From Gambelia wislizenii (Eukaryota; Chordata; Lepidosauria; Squamata; Crotaphytidae): a stretch of DNA of 64,000 nt. How positions within the stretch are numbered: the first letter of the stretch is position 1; the number at the start of each line of letters is the position of its first letter. Under the pieces are notes generated by a model, which saw only the letters and a list, made by a program, of their open reading frames with translations, did not search any database and was not told where the DNA came from. The stretch covers positions 262,011,187 through 262,075,186 of the forward strand of contig JAUMIR010000001.1 of NCBI GenBank assembly GCA_030847615.1. The letters run 5' to 3'. A program made the position numbers and the translations under genes. Shown one piece after another: positions 43,878 through 54,993 of this stretch.

Positions 43878-44352
43878 GCAGACCCAGACCGTATGCCCTG
43901 CTCCCCCTTCCCTAAAGATGACACATGCTATGACAAGTTGAATAACAAATGTATTGAGTACAATTTGACCATATTTGGTTAAGTATAGGTTAGTATAAAG
44001 ATAGTTGTATGAATATAATTGGCAATAAATAGGCCATGAATTGCTGGTGGCTGCAAATGGTTGGCACAATAGTATGGGTCTGGATCCCGTCACTGCCCAA
44101 CCCAGTGTTGGCCAATGGACTAGTGTCGGTTGCTACTGACTCCTCCTGGAGGGGAGAGCTCCTGGCCAAGCCTCCTTGCTTGATATTCTCCACTCCCCTG
44201 TAAACAAAGTATTAATCACTAAGCTGAGAAGAAAAAAGGGGGTCTCTATGAACTTGAACTTGATGGAGACCCCTCTCCCCAACCTGGATCAGGACCCATG
44301 CCATCTGCCACAAAAGGTGATCCCCCATGGGGCCCACCTTCCGCCAACCATT
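43878..44352 (-). repeat. 3' terminal region (B-like) of Ngaro-type copy 1
   Basis: Between the recombinase stop region and the element end. Short matches to B of copy 2 include CAAGTTCAAGTTCAT and a GAGACCCC phrase, at corresponding positions. There is no A2 segment, in contrast to copy 2. Confidence 0.55.
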
Positions 44353-44948
44353 CTATAAGCCATCAACAGGCAGCCCTACAGTCCGGACCCAGCCATGGGC
44401 TGCCCAGCAAGCATCCTCTCTGGTCGAATGTATGCTGTAAAGGCCCCGGATTGCCATCTTCCCAGCCTCATGATGGTTTTGGTGGAGATTCCGCCCTGGG
44501 CCGTGGTTGCCGCTGCTCCTATCCTGAAGGAGTGGCTGCCGAAGTCTGCTACTGGCAGCCCAAGCCACCTCAGTGCTGCCTTCAGCACACTCACAAACTG
44601 GAACTGCGTCAGTGGTATACCATCCCTGTGCTGAAACAGGGGCCCTCACACTGGACCTCGTACTCCCAGGAACTCTTGCATGATGACTACTGGGCATGGC
44701 GAAGCGCCCTCTATCCTCTGGAGGTGCAACGTTTCCCCTTTCCCATTCTGGTCACATTTTGAACGTCTTCTGTGTAGGGAAAGCATCTCCTTACTGACAG
44801 ACACATTGGGCAGCTGTAGGGCTCTGCCAGATTTGTCCTGTTTGGAGGAACACACTACCTCCACTACTTGAAGGTCCCCGAAGAAGGCCATAGTGTAGGC
44901 TGAGCTGAACAACAGGGCCTCATAATCAAAGTGGCAAATTGATGGCAA
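44353..44948 (-). pseudogene. Tyrosine recombinase, Ngaro-type copy 1
   Basis: This enzyme would integrate the circular cDNA by strand exchange through a tyrosine nucleophile. Two frames cover it: 44948-44646 (N-terminal catalytic part) and 44697-44353/44594-44376 (C-terminal part). The first catalytic arginine region, FFAALRVGEL in copy 2, reads FFGDLQVVEV here, so arginine I appears lost to glutamine. The second box HSFRIGAA (H-x-x-R) and the terminal LGRWQSGAFTAYIRP with tyrosine remain. At least one frameshift separates the parts. Non-functional. Confidence 0.85.
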
Positions 44949-45249
44949 TATCTACACCAGGCGTGCCAGTAGCCCATAGGAAACCTGCCGCTGAGAGTCA
45001 GCCACCTTAGGGGAGGCTTGCCTTCAACCTTGCACTACCTTCCTTACCATGAAGGAGTCACACAGGTCACCATGGCCCACTGCCTTTCTGAAGAAGGAGA
45101 TGGCCACTATGTGAACAGACATGGTCCTTGGCGCCAGCCCTCATTCCTTCAGTGATGCCAGGTAATGCAGTACCACCCGCTCTGGTGCTGGCCAGGCACC
45201 CCCATAGCCATGCTGCTTCTCAAATTCCAAGAACTGGGCCGCTGCTTAC

Positions 45250-45660
45250 TTATAGCTTGCTCTCATCAATGGCGCCAAAGTGTTGACTACTCCTTGAATC
45301 ACTGTCCACTCCCAAGGCTCCAGAGGTTATCCGGGAATGGAACCACAGTTTCGTTGACCACCGCCTGATTATCACACCAGAAACAAACCCTCCTATCCTT
45401 GAACAAACCCTCCTGTCCTTAAACTCCTCCCTCCAAATCACCACTGCTACCAGGATAGGAAAGAACTCCAAGAAAGTTAGATCCCAGACCAACCCTGACT
45501 CTCCCCATCCCCACGGCCAAGGTTGTGCACACTAGTGACCATAATAGTATATCCGAAAAACAAGGTGGCCGGCAGCATCAGAATGCACCTGCAGGCCCCC
45601 TTCCAAGGCCTTGCATTCCTGCCACACTGTGACCCCATTTTACTGCTCTAGAAAAGCCAG
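45250..45660 (-). pseudogene. RNase H region, Ngaro-type copy 1
   Basis: The frame 45492-45250 contains LTFLEFFPILVAVVIWREEF, matching the second-acid segment of RNase H in copy 2 (60651-61184). Flanking frames are shifted and carry stops. It would degrade the RNA strand of the RNA/DNA hybrid during reverse transcription. Confidence 0.7.
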
Positions 45661-46755
45661 CCAGACCTTGGCATCTTCTTTGACCCCTTTGGTCAGGTGA
45701 ATATGGTGATGAGGAGATCGAACTCCCCCAGTGGGGCAGGCCACCCATGCACAGAGTGCCCTCCCAGGGGACACCACCCAGCATGCAAAATTCAAATGCC
45801 CAAGCAGGGACTGCGTGTCCTTGAGTGTGGCCTTTTCCTGCCCCAGAAGGCCGCATAGTTTTTCCCACAGAGCTTCCAGCTTGTCCCCAGGCAAATGGGA
45901 TACGCCTAGGACCACGTCAAGATGTATCCCCAGGTAAACCAGCGATGTTGCCGGGCCACCGTCTTGTCCGGTGCCAGTGGAACTCCAATCTCTTCTGCCA
46001 GAACCTGGAAAGAAGAAAGGAGAAACCTGCACTCCAGCCCTCCAGCCAGTCCCATCACTACAAAGTCATCCAGATAGTGTGTGACGAATGGGGACCCAGC
46101 CCTGTGTTGCAAAGCCCATTCCAGGAACCTGCTGAATGCCTCAAAGGCCACGCAGCTGATGGAGCAACCCATGGGCAGCGCCATGTCATAATACCACTTG
46201 TTCTGGAATTTGAAGCCCAAAAGGCAATGGTCATCCAGGTATACTGGGAGCAGCATGAAGGCTGATTGAATGTCACACTTGGCCATGAGGGCCTCTTTTC
46301 CACACATCTGCAATAAAAGTGTGGCAGGATCCAGTGACGTGTACCTCACCGAGCATAGCTCCAGTGGGATGGCATCATTGACTGATGCCCCTTTTGGGTA
46401 GGACAGGTAGTGAATGAGGCAATATTCCCCCAGGTTTTTCTTGGGCATCACCCCTAGTGGGGATATGCGCAGGTTGTCCATAGGTGGTTCATCAAAAGGG
46501 CCCGCAATCCTGCCTGCCTTCCTCTCTTTGTCAATTTTCTGCAAGCATCTCCGGCAGTTGGGCCGCTGAGTTCAAATTGCCTGAAACCGATGCCTCCCTA
46601 GGCCCCATGTATGGAATGCAGAAACCATGTTCAAAACCCTCAGCAATGTAGGCATCCACCTTCCTGTTTGGGTAGGCTGCCGGGAGAGGTCGCATGGCAG
46701 CCAGTTTGACTGGTGTGTGTGCCATGTGAGCTTCCCCGGCAGCCAATAGACTCAC
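45640..46755 (-). pseudogene. Reverse transcriptase, Ngaro-type copy 1
   Basis: The main frame 46544-45906 has a basic start (KIDKERKAGRIAGPF), ISPLGVMPKK, motif A K-C-D-I-Q-S-A-F, motif B MALPMGCSISC and the catalytic HYLDDFVV (YLDD box). The frame ends prematurely in the connection, which continues in another frame at 46032-45640 (GHLNFACWVVSPGRAL). The upstream frame 46755-46531 carries the linker from gag. Together these follow the DIRS/Ngaro RT layout. All visible catalytic aspartates are present. Confidence 0.88.
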
Positions 46756-46756
46756 C

Positions 46757-48955
46757 TCATTTTGCGGTTCCTTGCCCAGTGCTGGGTCCCAACTTTGCCT
46801 CCTTCATGGCACCAGATGTTGCACGGTGGGAGCACCAAAAGGACTGACTCCCCCCAGAGTGCCTGGCGCAAGAGGCCTTTGGGTGAGCCCTCCCACATGC
46901 CTCACAGGTATTCTCAAAGTGACAGCGATACCTGGTGCACTTACCACCATTGTATTCCCAACAAACCAACCACTTCCTGTCCTTTCTGGGCACCCTGACA
47001 GCCTCACCTTTGTCCTTTTTGCTCATCCCCGTCGCAAACAACCAGGTTGCATTGTCAATGGTCTCCCATCTATGCATGGTTGACCTGGATGCCTTCTTCC
47101 TACATTCCACATCATACAGGATGGCCGCCGCATCCCCAGCCATCATCCTGACCTTAAGCACCTGACACAGGTGATTGATCAGGTGCCAACCCCTGTCAGA
47201 GAAAACCATGGCCACCACCCCCATGAACACTGTGTACCCCCCCAAGCCATTTGGCAAAAGTGCATTCCACCGAGTCTGATTTTGATTTCTCACCATCTTT
47301 TTTGTCACCTTTGTGCACCCTGGCCTCCTCACCCGTGGCAGGGGCCAGGGAGAAAATATCAACTAAATATCCCTTCAGAATCTTGGAACACACCTTCCTG
47401 TCCAAGTTACTACCTGGGGGATGCTCTTTTGATTTGGCCTCCACAAGTTCCCCCCTTGTCATTCCTTACCATCCATCTTCTTGTCAAGTTCTCCTTTTTC
47501 CCGTCTCTTATGCAGTCTCAAGGTCCACCCAGGCAAACCCGGTTTAAATGCCCAGTTTCACCCAATACCCATACTTGCTGTAGTCCTCATCTGTAGAAGA
47601 CTCACCTGATGAAGACTCTGAGTCAGATCTGGACTCTCTGTGCCACCGCAACTGCCGCCACTTCCTTCTTGGGCTCCTCCCCCATCACGATCCATTGCAG
47701 CACCCCGATGTAGAGTCATGAGAGCCAGAAGGCTTGGAGTCTTTGGAATTGTTCCTTCCACGTGAGCGCGACCGGCGTGTGTACCCACAGCTACTGGCAG
47801 TGTCTGTAACACCATTCATGGTCCCAATGCTTGAGGATGTGCTGGGCAAGACTCCATCTGTCACCCCTGCACTTGCAGGAAGTGCTGCTCTACTACCTAA
47901 CTGTGTGGACCCTAAGTTGTCAATCTTCTGCACCAGCAATGAGAGGACCAACAGAATCTCCCCCACAAAGGCGGCTGGTGAAGCAAATGGCTCCAGAGGT
48001 GGTCTGGGGTCACTTGCCATCTCAGGGTGCCCACCCTGAGCTGCGGGACCCAGCACCATGCCCTGTAAACCCTCCCCCAATGCATTGTCAATGGCTGGCT
48101 GGGGGGTGTCCAGGTGCTTCTTCTTGGCCATGGCCTTCCTAGTTGCCATGCTGGTATGCCTGTGTGCCACCCCCCGGTGCCGTGTGTGTGGCAATGTGGA
48201 CAGTTGGTCCCTAAAGCACCCATTGCCAATGTGAACTTAGAGGTGGGTGAGCTTGCAGGCAAGAGGTGGAGGTGCTGGCCTCTAACCCCCCATGGACTGC
48301 AGCCCCGGCTGCAGTGGGGCATCTGCCGAGAACTTGGGGGGTTTAAGCCTGCCCTGGTGGAGGCACGTGTGCAGGAGAGCAGGGACTGTGACTCCTACTC
48401 AAACCAGGGGGCTTAGCCGTGCTGGGCCCCAACCTCAGAGCGGTAGTTGTTGGGTCCAAAAGTATTTCTCCCCACCCAGGTTCTGCCACCCCGGCTATGC
48501 CCTCACTTCACTCCTCCCCCACCAGGAAACTTTATTACATACCAGCTGCCAACATGTGGTCTGATGCCTCCTGAAAGAAAAATCTAGGAAGGGGAGGGGA
48601 GGGAGAAGGGGAGAGACAAGCTGCCCCTCCTCCCCGCTCTGATAACCCCCCCAACTGCTCACCACCACCGCCAAGCCACCCACGCCATCAACAACGCCCA
48701 CCAGCTGCTTTGTCCATCTGCTGCCAGGCCGCCAGCCAGTCACCCGCTCTGGCAACGGCACCCACCAGACGCCTCATCCTTCCACATCCCTGCCATGCGC
48801 CATGGCCACTGGTGGCCCACCGCAGCCACTTGTTGAGCCACAACGACTCGTCTGCCAGAGGCTGCCCACTGCCCAGCCGCCTCCACCAAGACCAGAACCA
48901 AAGGTGGGGGGGAGAAGGCCAAGGCTGCCGAGGGATCAATGTCCCTGTCCTCCAT
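46757..48955 (-). pseudogene. Gag-like region, Ngaro-type copy 1
   Basis: A series of minus-strand frames runs from an ATG at 48955 (MEDRDIDPSAALAF) through 48194-47685 (serine/arginine-rich, with TRRSRSRGRNNSKDSK) to 47362-46757. The last frame holds a cysteine/histidine cluster C-W-E-Y-N-G-G-K-C...C-H-F-E-N-T-C-E-A-C-G-R-A-H...C at about residues 132-168, the zinc-knuckle-like segment typical of YR-retrotransposon gag. Nucleic-acid binding and particle assembly are inferred. Broken by several stops. Confidence 0.75.
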
Positions 48956-49358
48956 TCTGTGTACCCAGTCCTAGCTGCCTCGGGCCTTCTGTGCCTTCTG
49001 CTTCCCTCTGGCTCCAATCCTTCTTCTTTGGCTCAAATGAGCCAACTGAGAAGCCTGCACCGGGGCTGGCTTTTATACTGGCCTCCGGTGCAGGCTCCTT
49101 GTCATCCGGCCGCGCCAGAAGCACAGCCAGATGTCCCACCTCCTGGCGTCCCAGGAACCAATCTGGGCAAGGAATCCTCGCCCCTATTGGCTGCCAGTTT
49201 TCTGCTCCTTCCCGGCCACAATGTGAGCTGGGAAGAGGGAGCCCGGCAATGGCGGCCCCCATGACAGGCCATGCTGCGGCAGGGGTCGCAGATGGAGGAC
49301 CCATGGGGGGGAGGCCGGGCTGCAAAATGGCCCACCATCAAGCCAGTGAGCCCCCCTT
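48956..49358 (-). promoter_or_regulatory. 5' terminal region (A1) and promoter of Ngaro-type copy 1
   Basis: On the minus strand it starts AAGGGGGGCTCACTGG, comparable to AAGTAGGCTGCCCTGG in copy 2. A TATAAAAG box lies at 49077-49070, 25-30 bp ahead of a purine-rich probable start region. CTCAGTTGGCTCATTTGAGCC is shared with A of copy 2 (CCAGTTGGCTCATCGGAGCC) and sits just downstream of the TATA. Confidence 0.65.
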
Positions 49359-49558
49359 ATGTTTCATATACACCTTACACGCATAGCCTCAGGGTAATTT
49401 TATACACAATATTTTTAATTTTATGTATGAAACAAAATTAGTGTTCAATGACCCATCAGAAAGCAAAGGTATCATTATATCAGCAACTCATGTGGACAAT
49501 TTTGGGTTTTGGAATATTTCATATTTTGGAATTCCAGATAAGGGGGACTCAATATGTA

Positions 49559-49844
49559 ACTGGGAGGATCCTAATTCAGCACCAACATGGTTATATTTCC
49601 AAGGATTCAAGTCCAGACCTTAAGAGTTTAACACTCAAAGCCTCAATGGATGTACGTGTCAATTTTATTTCTCCCATACTTTTTAAAAATCAAGTTCTTT
49701 CTATTCTCTGTAATGAGAAATTTGCAAATTTGGCTAAATCATTCTTTAAAAAAAAACAACTGAAACAAACTTTCTACCCATTTCTAGCAACTGGTGGGGA
49801 TTTCTCAGCAAACTTTGGAAATAGTGAAATGGAGATCTATTATT
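49559..49844. other. Non-coding stretch, nothing recognised
   Basis: No gene or repeat family recognised. Confidence 0.4.
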
Positions 49845-49988
49845 TTTTAATTATTTATTTTTAAATTTTATTTTATTTATACTCCGCTCTTCAGCCACAA
49901 GGCTATCAGAGAGGCTTACAAATTGTTTTAAGCAATAGCAATTTGCACATCTACACTGCATTAAGCAGTTTCCAATGTGTGTTAGCTA
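49845..49988 (-). mobile_element. tRNA-derived squamate SINE, 5'-truncated
   Basis: The minus strand holds the 3' half only, ending in a T/A-rich tail (TTATTTATACTCCGCTCTTC on the plus strand). The tRNA-like head is missing. Confidence 0.78.
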
Positions 49989-50126
49989 CTTTTACCTACT
50001 TTTATCTACTTTTGCACTGGCAACAGCTGAAGAAATCAAGAAAGCCTGGATTTCTTCACACCTTGATTCCTGTGTAAAAATCTCAAGCCACTGTAGCTAG
50101 TCACCCAGTCAAGCAATTGGAAGATT

Positions 50127-50366
50127 GTAAAGCAGGAGTAAGGAAAGTGCAGGCTGCTGGCCCCTTGGGACCCACAATTTTTGGAACCAGAAAGCCCTCC
50201 ACGCGCATTTTTATTCTTTAAAGATTTTCTTAAGTCAAAATGCCCTATATAAAGGTTAAGCATTTTGAATTTTAAACTTTTAAAAAATTGAGATGTGGGC
50301 CTACAGCCCTCCAAGAAGCAATGAGTAGAGTGTGTAGCCCTGGGCCTTTGAAGGTTCTTCACCCAT
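50127..50366. mobile_element. hAT-like MITE
   Basis: The ends CAGGAGTAAGGAAAGTGC and GGTTCTTCACCCATG are imperfect inverse termini, with GGCTGCTGGCCCC and GCCCTGGGCC subterminal matches. Target duplication not clear. Confidence 0.6.
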
Positions 50367-51311
50367 GCATTAAAACAATCAAGTTAACATCAGAGAGTTG
50401 AGAATGTTTGAGAGACCATGATTATATTCAAACTTACTTAGCAAAACCAGCAAGCAAGGCATCTAATGTTGACCAAAAAAAGTATTAAAGCACCATCATT
50501 TCCATTTACTGTATTTCCTATTACAAGTCTTTCAAACAACTGAGAAAATTCCAAGCAAACATAAAGCAAACACACACACACACAGACACACACACACTCC
50601 TATAGTATAGAGGATATTAGATTATGGCATACACTGTAGAGATTATTAGCGTTATTTGACAGTGAATTACTTCGTAGGTTGTTTTTCTCTACTATCCCAT
50701 AAATGTATCTATTATAAACTAACAATACTATGTTGTGTGTATCTACTCAAAAGAAAGAGCGACCAGGTTCTCATTGTATTGTTAATGTACATGCTTCTTT
50801 TCCTAGCCTCTATTTTTAACTTTATTTCAAAGCTCAATAAAAATTTCATGTGAAAGATGAAGAAAGCAATTCCACTCAGTACTGTGGGCAGCTCTTGGAG
50901 ATGTCTCTTAACCTCTGAATCAAATCAAGAGATAGAATGTTTAGAGAAGTTTCTTTCTTCTTCTTCTTCTTCTTTTTTTTTAAAAAATAAAGAAATGTTT
51001 TTGGTGAGTTTTTTTTTTATATGATATTTTAAAACCAGGTTAACAATTTTAAAAAGTATTGTGGAAGACCCATTTCAGTAATACTAGCTGTACCCAGCAT
51101 AACATACTCCATTAAAAAACTCCCCCCAAAATACCCAGTAGATCTCATGACAACCCTCTAAAGTAGGCTGGTGGATTTTTTAATTCTTCCTCCCCCTTCT
51201 CAGCATTCCACACATTCCCTAGAATTGCTGAGGGTAACTTGCTCTGTTGCCCTTCTGCCACCATGGCTGCCGCCCCTGCCAGATAACTGCCTGGGTCCTG
51301 TCGCAGGCAGC
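50367..51311. other. Non-coding stretch with microsatellites
   Basis: (CA)n at 50570-50597, (CTT)n at about 50957-50972. No gene recognised. Confidence 0.5.
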
Positions 51312-51335
51312 CCACCACCACCACCACCACCACCA
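51312..51335. repeat. (CCA)n microsatellite
   Basis: About eight CCA units. They give poly-proline, poly-tryptophan or poly-glycine runs in spurious frames. Confidence 0.95.
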
Positions 51336-51478
51336 GTTGATTGTCTGGGTCCCAATCTGGACTGCAGACTGAATGGCAGGAGTGGATTGTGTGGTGGAGG
51401 GGGAATTTGCATGTGGGTAGTGATTGGTTTGGTGTGTTTCCTGATGAGCCAATCAGCACACTGGGAAAGGCAACATAC

Positions 51479-51480
<2 letters not shown>

Positions 51481-51529
<49 letters not shown>
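51481..51529. repeat. (GA)n microsatellite
   Basis: About 24 uninterrupted GA units. Confidence 0.95.
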
Positions 51530-51533
<4 letters not shown>

Positions 51534-52447
51534 CTAAGTGGGGGTGGGAATCATGTGACCCTCCATTCTGTGGCATGGTTGGAACTGTATCCCCAGCATT
51601 CCTCAGCTTTGGCTAAAGTGGTTAGGGATGCTGGGAGCTATAGTCCAGAAACATCTGAAAGGCTGCATAATTCCCATTTCTGCTTTAGAGCAAAATGGGG
51701 AATATGTTCTCCACATGAGGGATTGTAATACCAATCATCCTTCCACTATGCATCTAGGGCTGATGGCAGTTGCAGTTAAATAACATCTGGAGGCCCAAAT
51801 GTCCCTCAAACCTGTTTAAGAAGAGATCTGGTAAAATGTTTTGAAGGCCCATTTTAACCCAACCTGTTGTGAAAGAGTGAATCAATTTAAATTTAACTCA
51901 GGATGAAGAAGTTCTGGAAAGACAGTTTGAGCCTTTGTGGAAGAACTGATAAAACTTTTGCAAAAGTGCAATTGTGATGCAACTATTGACACAGATGTTA
52001 AGGGACAAGGTAGTCTATTGGATTAATGATGAGAAGATCAAGAGGAGGTTACTGTCTGAATCACAGTTAACTTTTGACTTCACACTAAAGTTTGTCTTGG
52101 TTGTGGAATCTGTACAAGATAATGGGTAGGATTTATTGGCAGCTTTCCTGGAAACTGGGGAAAAGGACAGTACACAGACAAGATCAGCAAATGTTTTTAA
52201 ATGTACTGAAGAACCTGAATAGCTTATACCATTGACAGTGTAAATGAATAAAAATGTGTAAGATGGTTCCTGGGGCCATTATAGGGGGCTGCTTTGGATT
52301 TGGACAAATCCCAAATCCCACACCAAAACTGATTGCTTTGAGAGATACCTGCATCAAACCATGGCTTCTCTGAAGCCAAATAAACCCCAGACATAGATAT
52401 AGTTATAGATATAGATATAGATATACACATATAAACATACACACATG
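51530..52447. other. Non-coding stretch with MITE fragments
   Basis: hAT-MITE fragments (GGGATGCTGGGAGCTATAGT near 51626; AACATCTGGAGGCCC near 51782) and an (ATAG)n run at 52396-52428. No gene recognised. Confidence 0.5.
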
Positions 52448-52640
52448 GGGGGCTAAATATGCTAAGGGCACCAGATCCTGTCTGCTCTTGGAAGCTGAGC
52501 AGCATCAGCCCTGGTTAGTACTTGGATGAGAGACTGCCAATGAATACCAGGAGCTGTAGGCCATATTTGAGAAAAAGGAACTGGCAAAACCACCTCTGAA
52601 TATCCCTTGCCTAAGAAAATCCTATAAAATTCATGGGATG
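52448..52640 (+). mobile_element. 5S rRNA-derived SINE, copy 1
   Basis: GGAAGCTGAGCAGCATCAG, CCTGGTTAGTACTTGGATG and GAGAGACTGCC are the box A, intermediate and box C regions of 5S rRNA. The non-5S body GAACTGGCAAAACCACCTC and CCTTGCCTAAGAAAATCC follows. The 5S part carries the internal RNA polymerase III promoter. The tail is missing or diverged after 52640. Confidence 0.88.
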
Positions 52641-52867
52641 TCAGCCAGTGCTTGCAAATGATGACAATGTCTGATAGCACAGGTGAACACACAGAGAAAG
52701 AAGAGGAGCACAGTTAGGAATGCAATCCTCACTACCTTGCACCACTGTGTGAAGATAGGGGTGCTCTCCATGATAGTTTTCAGAGTCAAGTCTTAGGTAG
52801 GAGGACTTGGAGAGAGGGCAGAGCTTTCCAGAAGAATGGTTAACCTCTGTGGGACTCAGTAAGCCCA

Positions 52868-52955
52868 GAAACCATAGGTTCTGCTCTCTCATTTTTGAAC
52901 CATAGGTTTTGAACCATTTTTGAAACCATAGGTTCTGCTCTCCCATTTTTGGGAG
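52868..52955. repeat. Short tandem repeat of about 50 bp
   Basis: AACCATAGGTTCTGCTCTC and CCATTTTTG recur: full units at 52868-52900 and 52922-52955 with a partial unit between. Confidence 0.75.
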
Positions 52956-53044
52956 ACACACACACACAAAAAGTACACTTCCCTGTTAAGCTATGAAGCT
53001 GACTGGGTGACCATGAAGAAATCACAGTATCTAAGTGTTGATGT

Positions 53045-53462
53045 ACACGTGTTAAACAAATACTGCATTTATATCCCACCATCATAGGACTCAAGGCAGT
53101 CTAGAAAAGTTAAAACAGATGCATCTAAAAGTTCACATCATACACAAGTTGAAATGTAATTGAAATATAATTAGACTACCAATAGAATGAAAAGCAATTT
53201 AAAGCATGCCCATCAATAAAAACAAAAACCACAGACTATACAACATATTAGGGGCCTAAATACCCTAAAGGCACCAGATCCCATCTGATCTTGAAAGCTA
53301 GGCAGGGTCAGCCCTGGTTAGTATTTAAGATGGAAGAGCAGGTACTGTTGGCAGTATTTCAGAGAAAGGAATGGGCAAAACCACCTCTAAGTATTCCTTG
53401 CCTAAGAAAAGAAAATTCTATGAAATTCATGAGGTTGCCATAAGTCAACAGGTGGAGGCACA

Positions 53463-53532
<70 letters not shown>

Positions 53533-53885
53533 ATTATCATAGATCCTTTCTGCATGGACAGCCAGTCCTCTATGGCCTACGGAAACAAACAAAAATGTCC
53601 ATCTGCTTATAGAAGGATGTCAAAGAGGTCTTTAGTCTAGTCTCTCTAAGAAGGAGCTTCCAGAACCTGGGATCAGCCACCCAGAAGACCTTCTCCTATG
53701 TTCCCACCAAGTTTGCCTCTGAAGATGATGGGGCAGAGAGAAAGGACTCCCCAGAGGTTCTTACCACATGAGCAGATGCATATGGGAGAATACAGTCCTT
53801 TAGATAACTTGAACCCAAGTCATATAGGGCTTTATAGGTTTTAACCAGCACTTTGAATGGTGCCCAGAAACAGATGGGCACCCCA
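53045..53885 (-). mobile_element. LINE-like repeat interrupted by a 5S SINE
   Basis: The first part (53055-53240) has TTTATATCCCACCATCATAGG and an AAAA/TTAA-rich body. After the 5S SINE, the second part (53640-53885) has GAGCTTCCAGAACCTGGG, CCTTCTCCTATGTTCCCACC and GGGCTTTATAGGTTTTAACC. This order is common in lizard LINE-related repeats. Family (L2/CR1-like) is tentative. Confidence 0.5.
53251..53531 (+). mobile_element. 5S rRNA-derived SINE, copy 2, with long microsatellite tail
   Basis: GGAGGCACC-type head, GATCTTGAAAGCTAGGCAGG, CCCTGGTTAGTATTTAAGAT, then the shared non-5S body and a Bov-B-like tail (GTTGCCATAAGTCAACAGG, AGGCACACAC). The tail continues as (CA)n from about 53459 and (GA)n to 53531. 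Same orientation as copy 1, 800 bp away. Confidence 0.88.
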
Positions 53886-54993
53886 TGGAGCTTTTAGAAC
53901 AAAAGAGCTGCTTGTTTCTTGTAACCCTCCCCCACAAAGAATGCAAGGGAGTGAGTATCGGACCATTTCATTTTGTCCTCAACCCCTCCAGAATTAGGTG
54001 GTGCCTTCGGCTTCTCAGAAGAGCTAATAGTATAGTCATGCTTCTCATCCCTTTCCCAGTGTATCTACTTTGTCCATATAGTTCAAGTTCTTGATGTCTT
54101 CTTTTTCTCCTCCCCTCATTCACCCATGTCCCCACTGGACTGACATCTTCTGACCATATTTGCATGGACATCTTTTCTGGGTCAAAGAGAATGGGGATCA
54201 CCACGACACAGTTGCTTTTTGTTTTATAAAGGCAGAAGGCTTGTGATCCTTAACTACCTTTCAATTGGCCACTTTAATCCCACTTGCAAAGGCATGTTTC
54301 ACCCAAGTAAGCTCCCTGGCAACACAGAAATTCATGAAGCTATGAAATGTAAATACAATTTTAACAGCTTGCAAGAGGTCTGTCTGACAATATCAAGTGC
54401 TCTTTGTGCACTGTAAGTTAAGCCAAAACATTTAAATATTAAGCGCTGTGAGGAATGAAAGCATATTAGAAACTTCTAATTTATTTATAGAGACTAATGC
54501 TCCCATTTTTTTTAAAAAAAAAACCCTCATTTTGGAAAGAAAAAGGCTCGCAGTGCCTCTTGAGTGATCAAACTGCTTTGTGTCATCTGTAGGTTCATTC
54601 CCATGATATATTGCACCAATGAGAAATGTTGACAGTGAGTCCATACAAAAGAACAGGAGAGCTAAATTAGTGAATTTGTAGTCCTGTTAAGTGGATAGTT
54701 TAGAGAAGATGCATGCTCTGAATGCCTGGAGTGAAATAATTAATCAGACAAGCAAACCTGGATTTGGAGATTCTGCGGGGTCTATAAAAATTAACATTTT
54801 AAAAAAGATAAGTGAGAGGGGAACAGAGTCATGGCTATAAAGTCATGATGGATTATTGCTGTGTGGGGGTGAGAGAGAGCCAACTCCACATCTTTTTTTT
54901 TCCCCCTACTCCCAGTAGAGGAGAAGTGTGTTACCGTACTTTTGCCTTATGTAGTCACCTGTAAGTCTGTGCTTCTGTTCCACTTCTCACTAT
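53886..54993. other. Non-coding stretch, nothing recognised
   Basis: No gene or repeat family recognised. Confidence 0.45.

Larger units (their letters stand above)
43878..49358 (-). mobile_element. Ngaro/PAT-type tyrosine-recombinase retrotransposon, copy 1
   Basis: In minus orientation the order is a 5' terminal region with promoter, gag-like region with a zinc-knuckle-like segment, RT, RNase H, tyrosine recombinase and a 3' terminal region. There is no protease or DDE integrase, which fits YR retrotransposons that integrate by site-specific recombination. It interrupts a Tigger-like MITE, with AA (TT on the plus strand) at both ends and no longer target duplication. Frames are broken by many stops and shifts. 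The 3' region lacks the B1-A2-B2 repeat seen in copy 2, leaving about one B-length. GC content is clearly higher than that of the surroundings. Confidence 0.88.
43736..49556. mobile_element. Tigger/TcMar-like MITE split by a Ngaro-type retrotransposon
   Basis: The left half is 43736-43877, starting CTGGTTGAGTCTCCCTTATC. The right half is 49359-49556, ending AAGGGGGACTCAATATG. TA flanks both outer ends (43734-43735 and 49557-49558). Halves join to about 340 bp. No transposase. It provides the empty site for the 5.5-kb insertion. Confidence 0.85.

Noticed and set aside
44353..44948. Bacterial phage integrase or integron
   Set aside because: The recombinase lies next to RT and RNase H in a vertebrate retrotransposon with terminal repeats; no bacterial context exists.
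48710..49386. Long plus-strand frames of 184 and 194 residues
   Set aside because: They are antisense to the 5' region of the minus-strand Ngaro-type element and result from its GC richness.
52448..52570. 5S rRNA gene
   Set aside because: Sequence is diverged from functional 5S rRNA, is fused to a SINE body, and a second similar copy is nearby; it is a retroposon.
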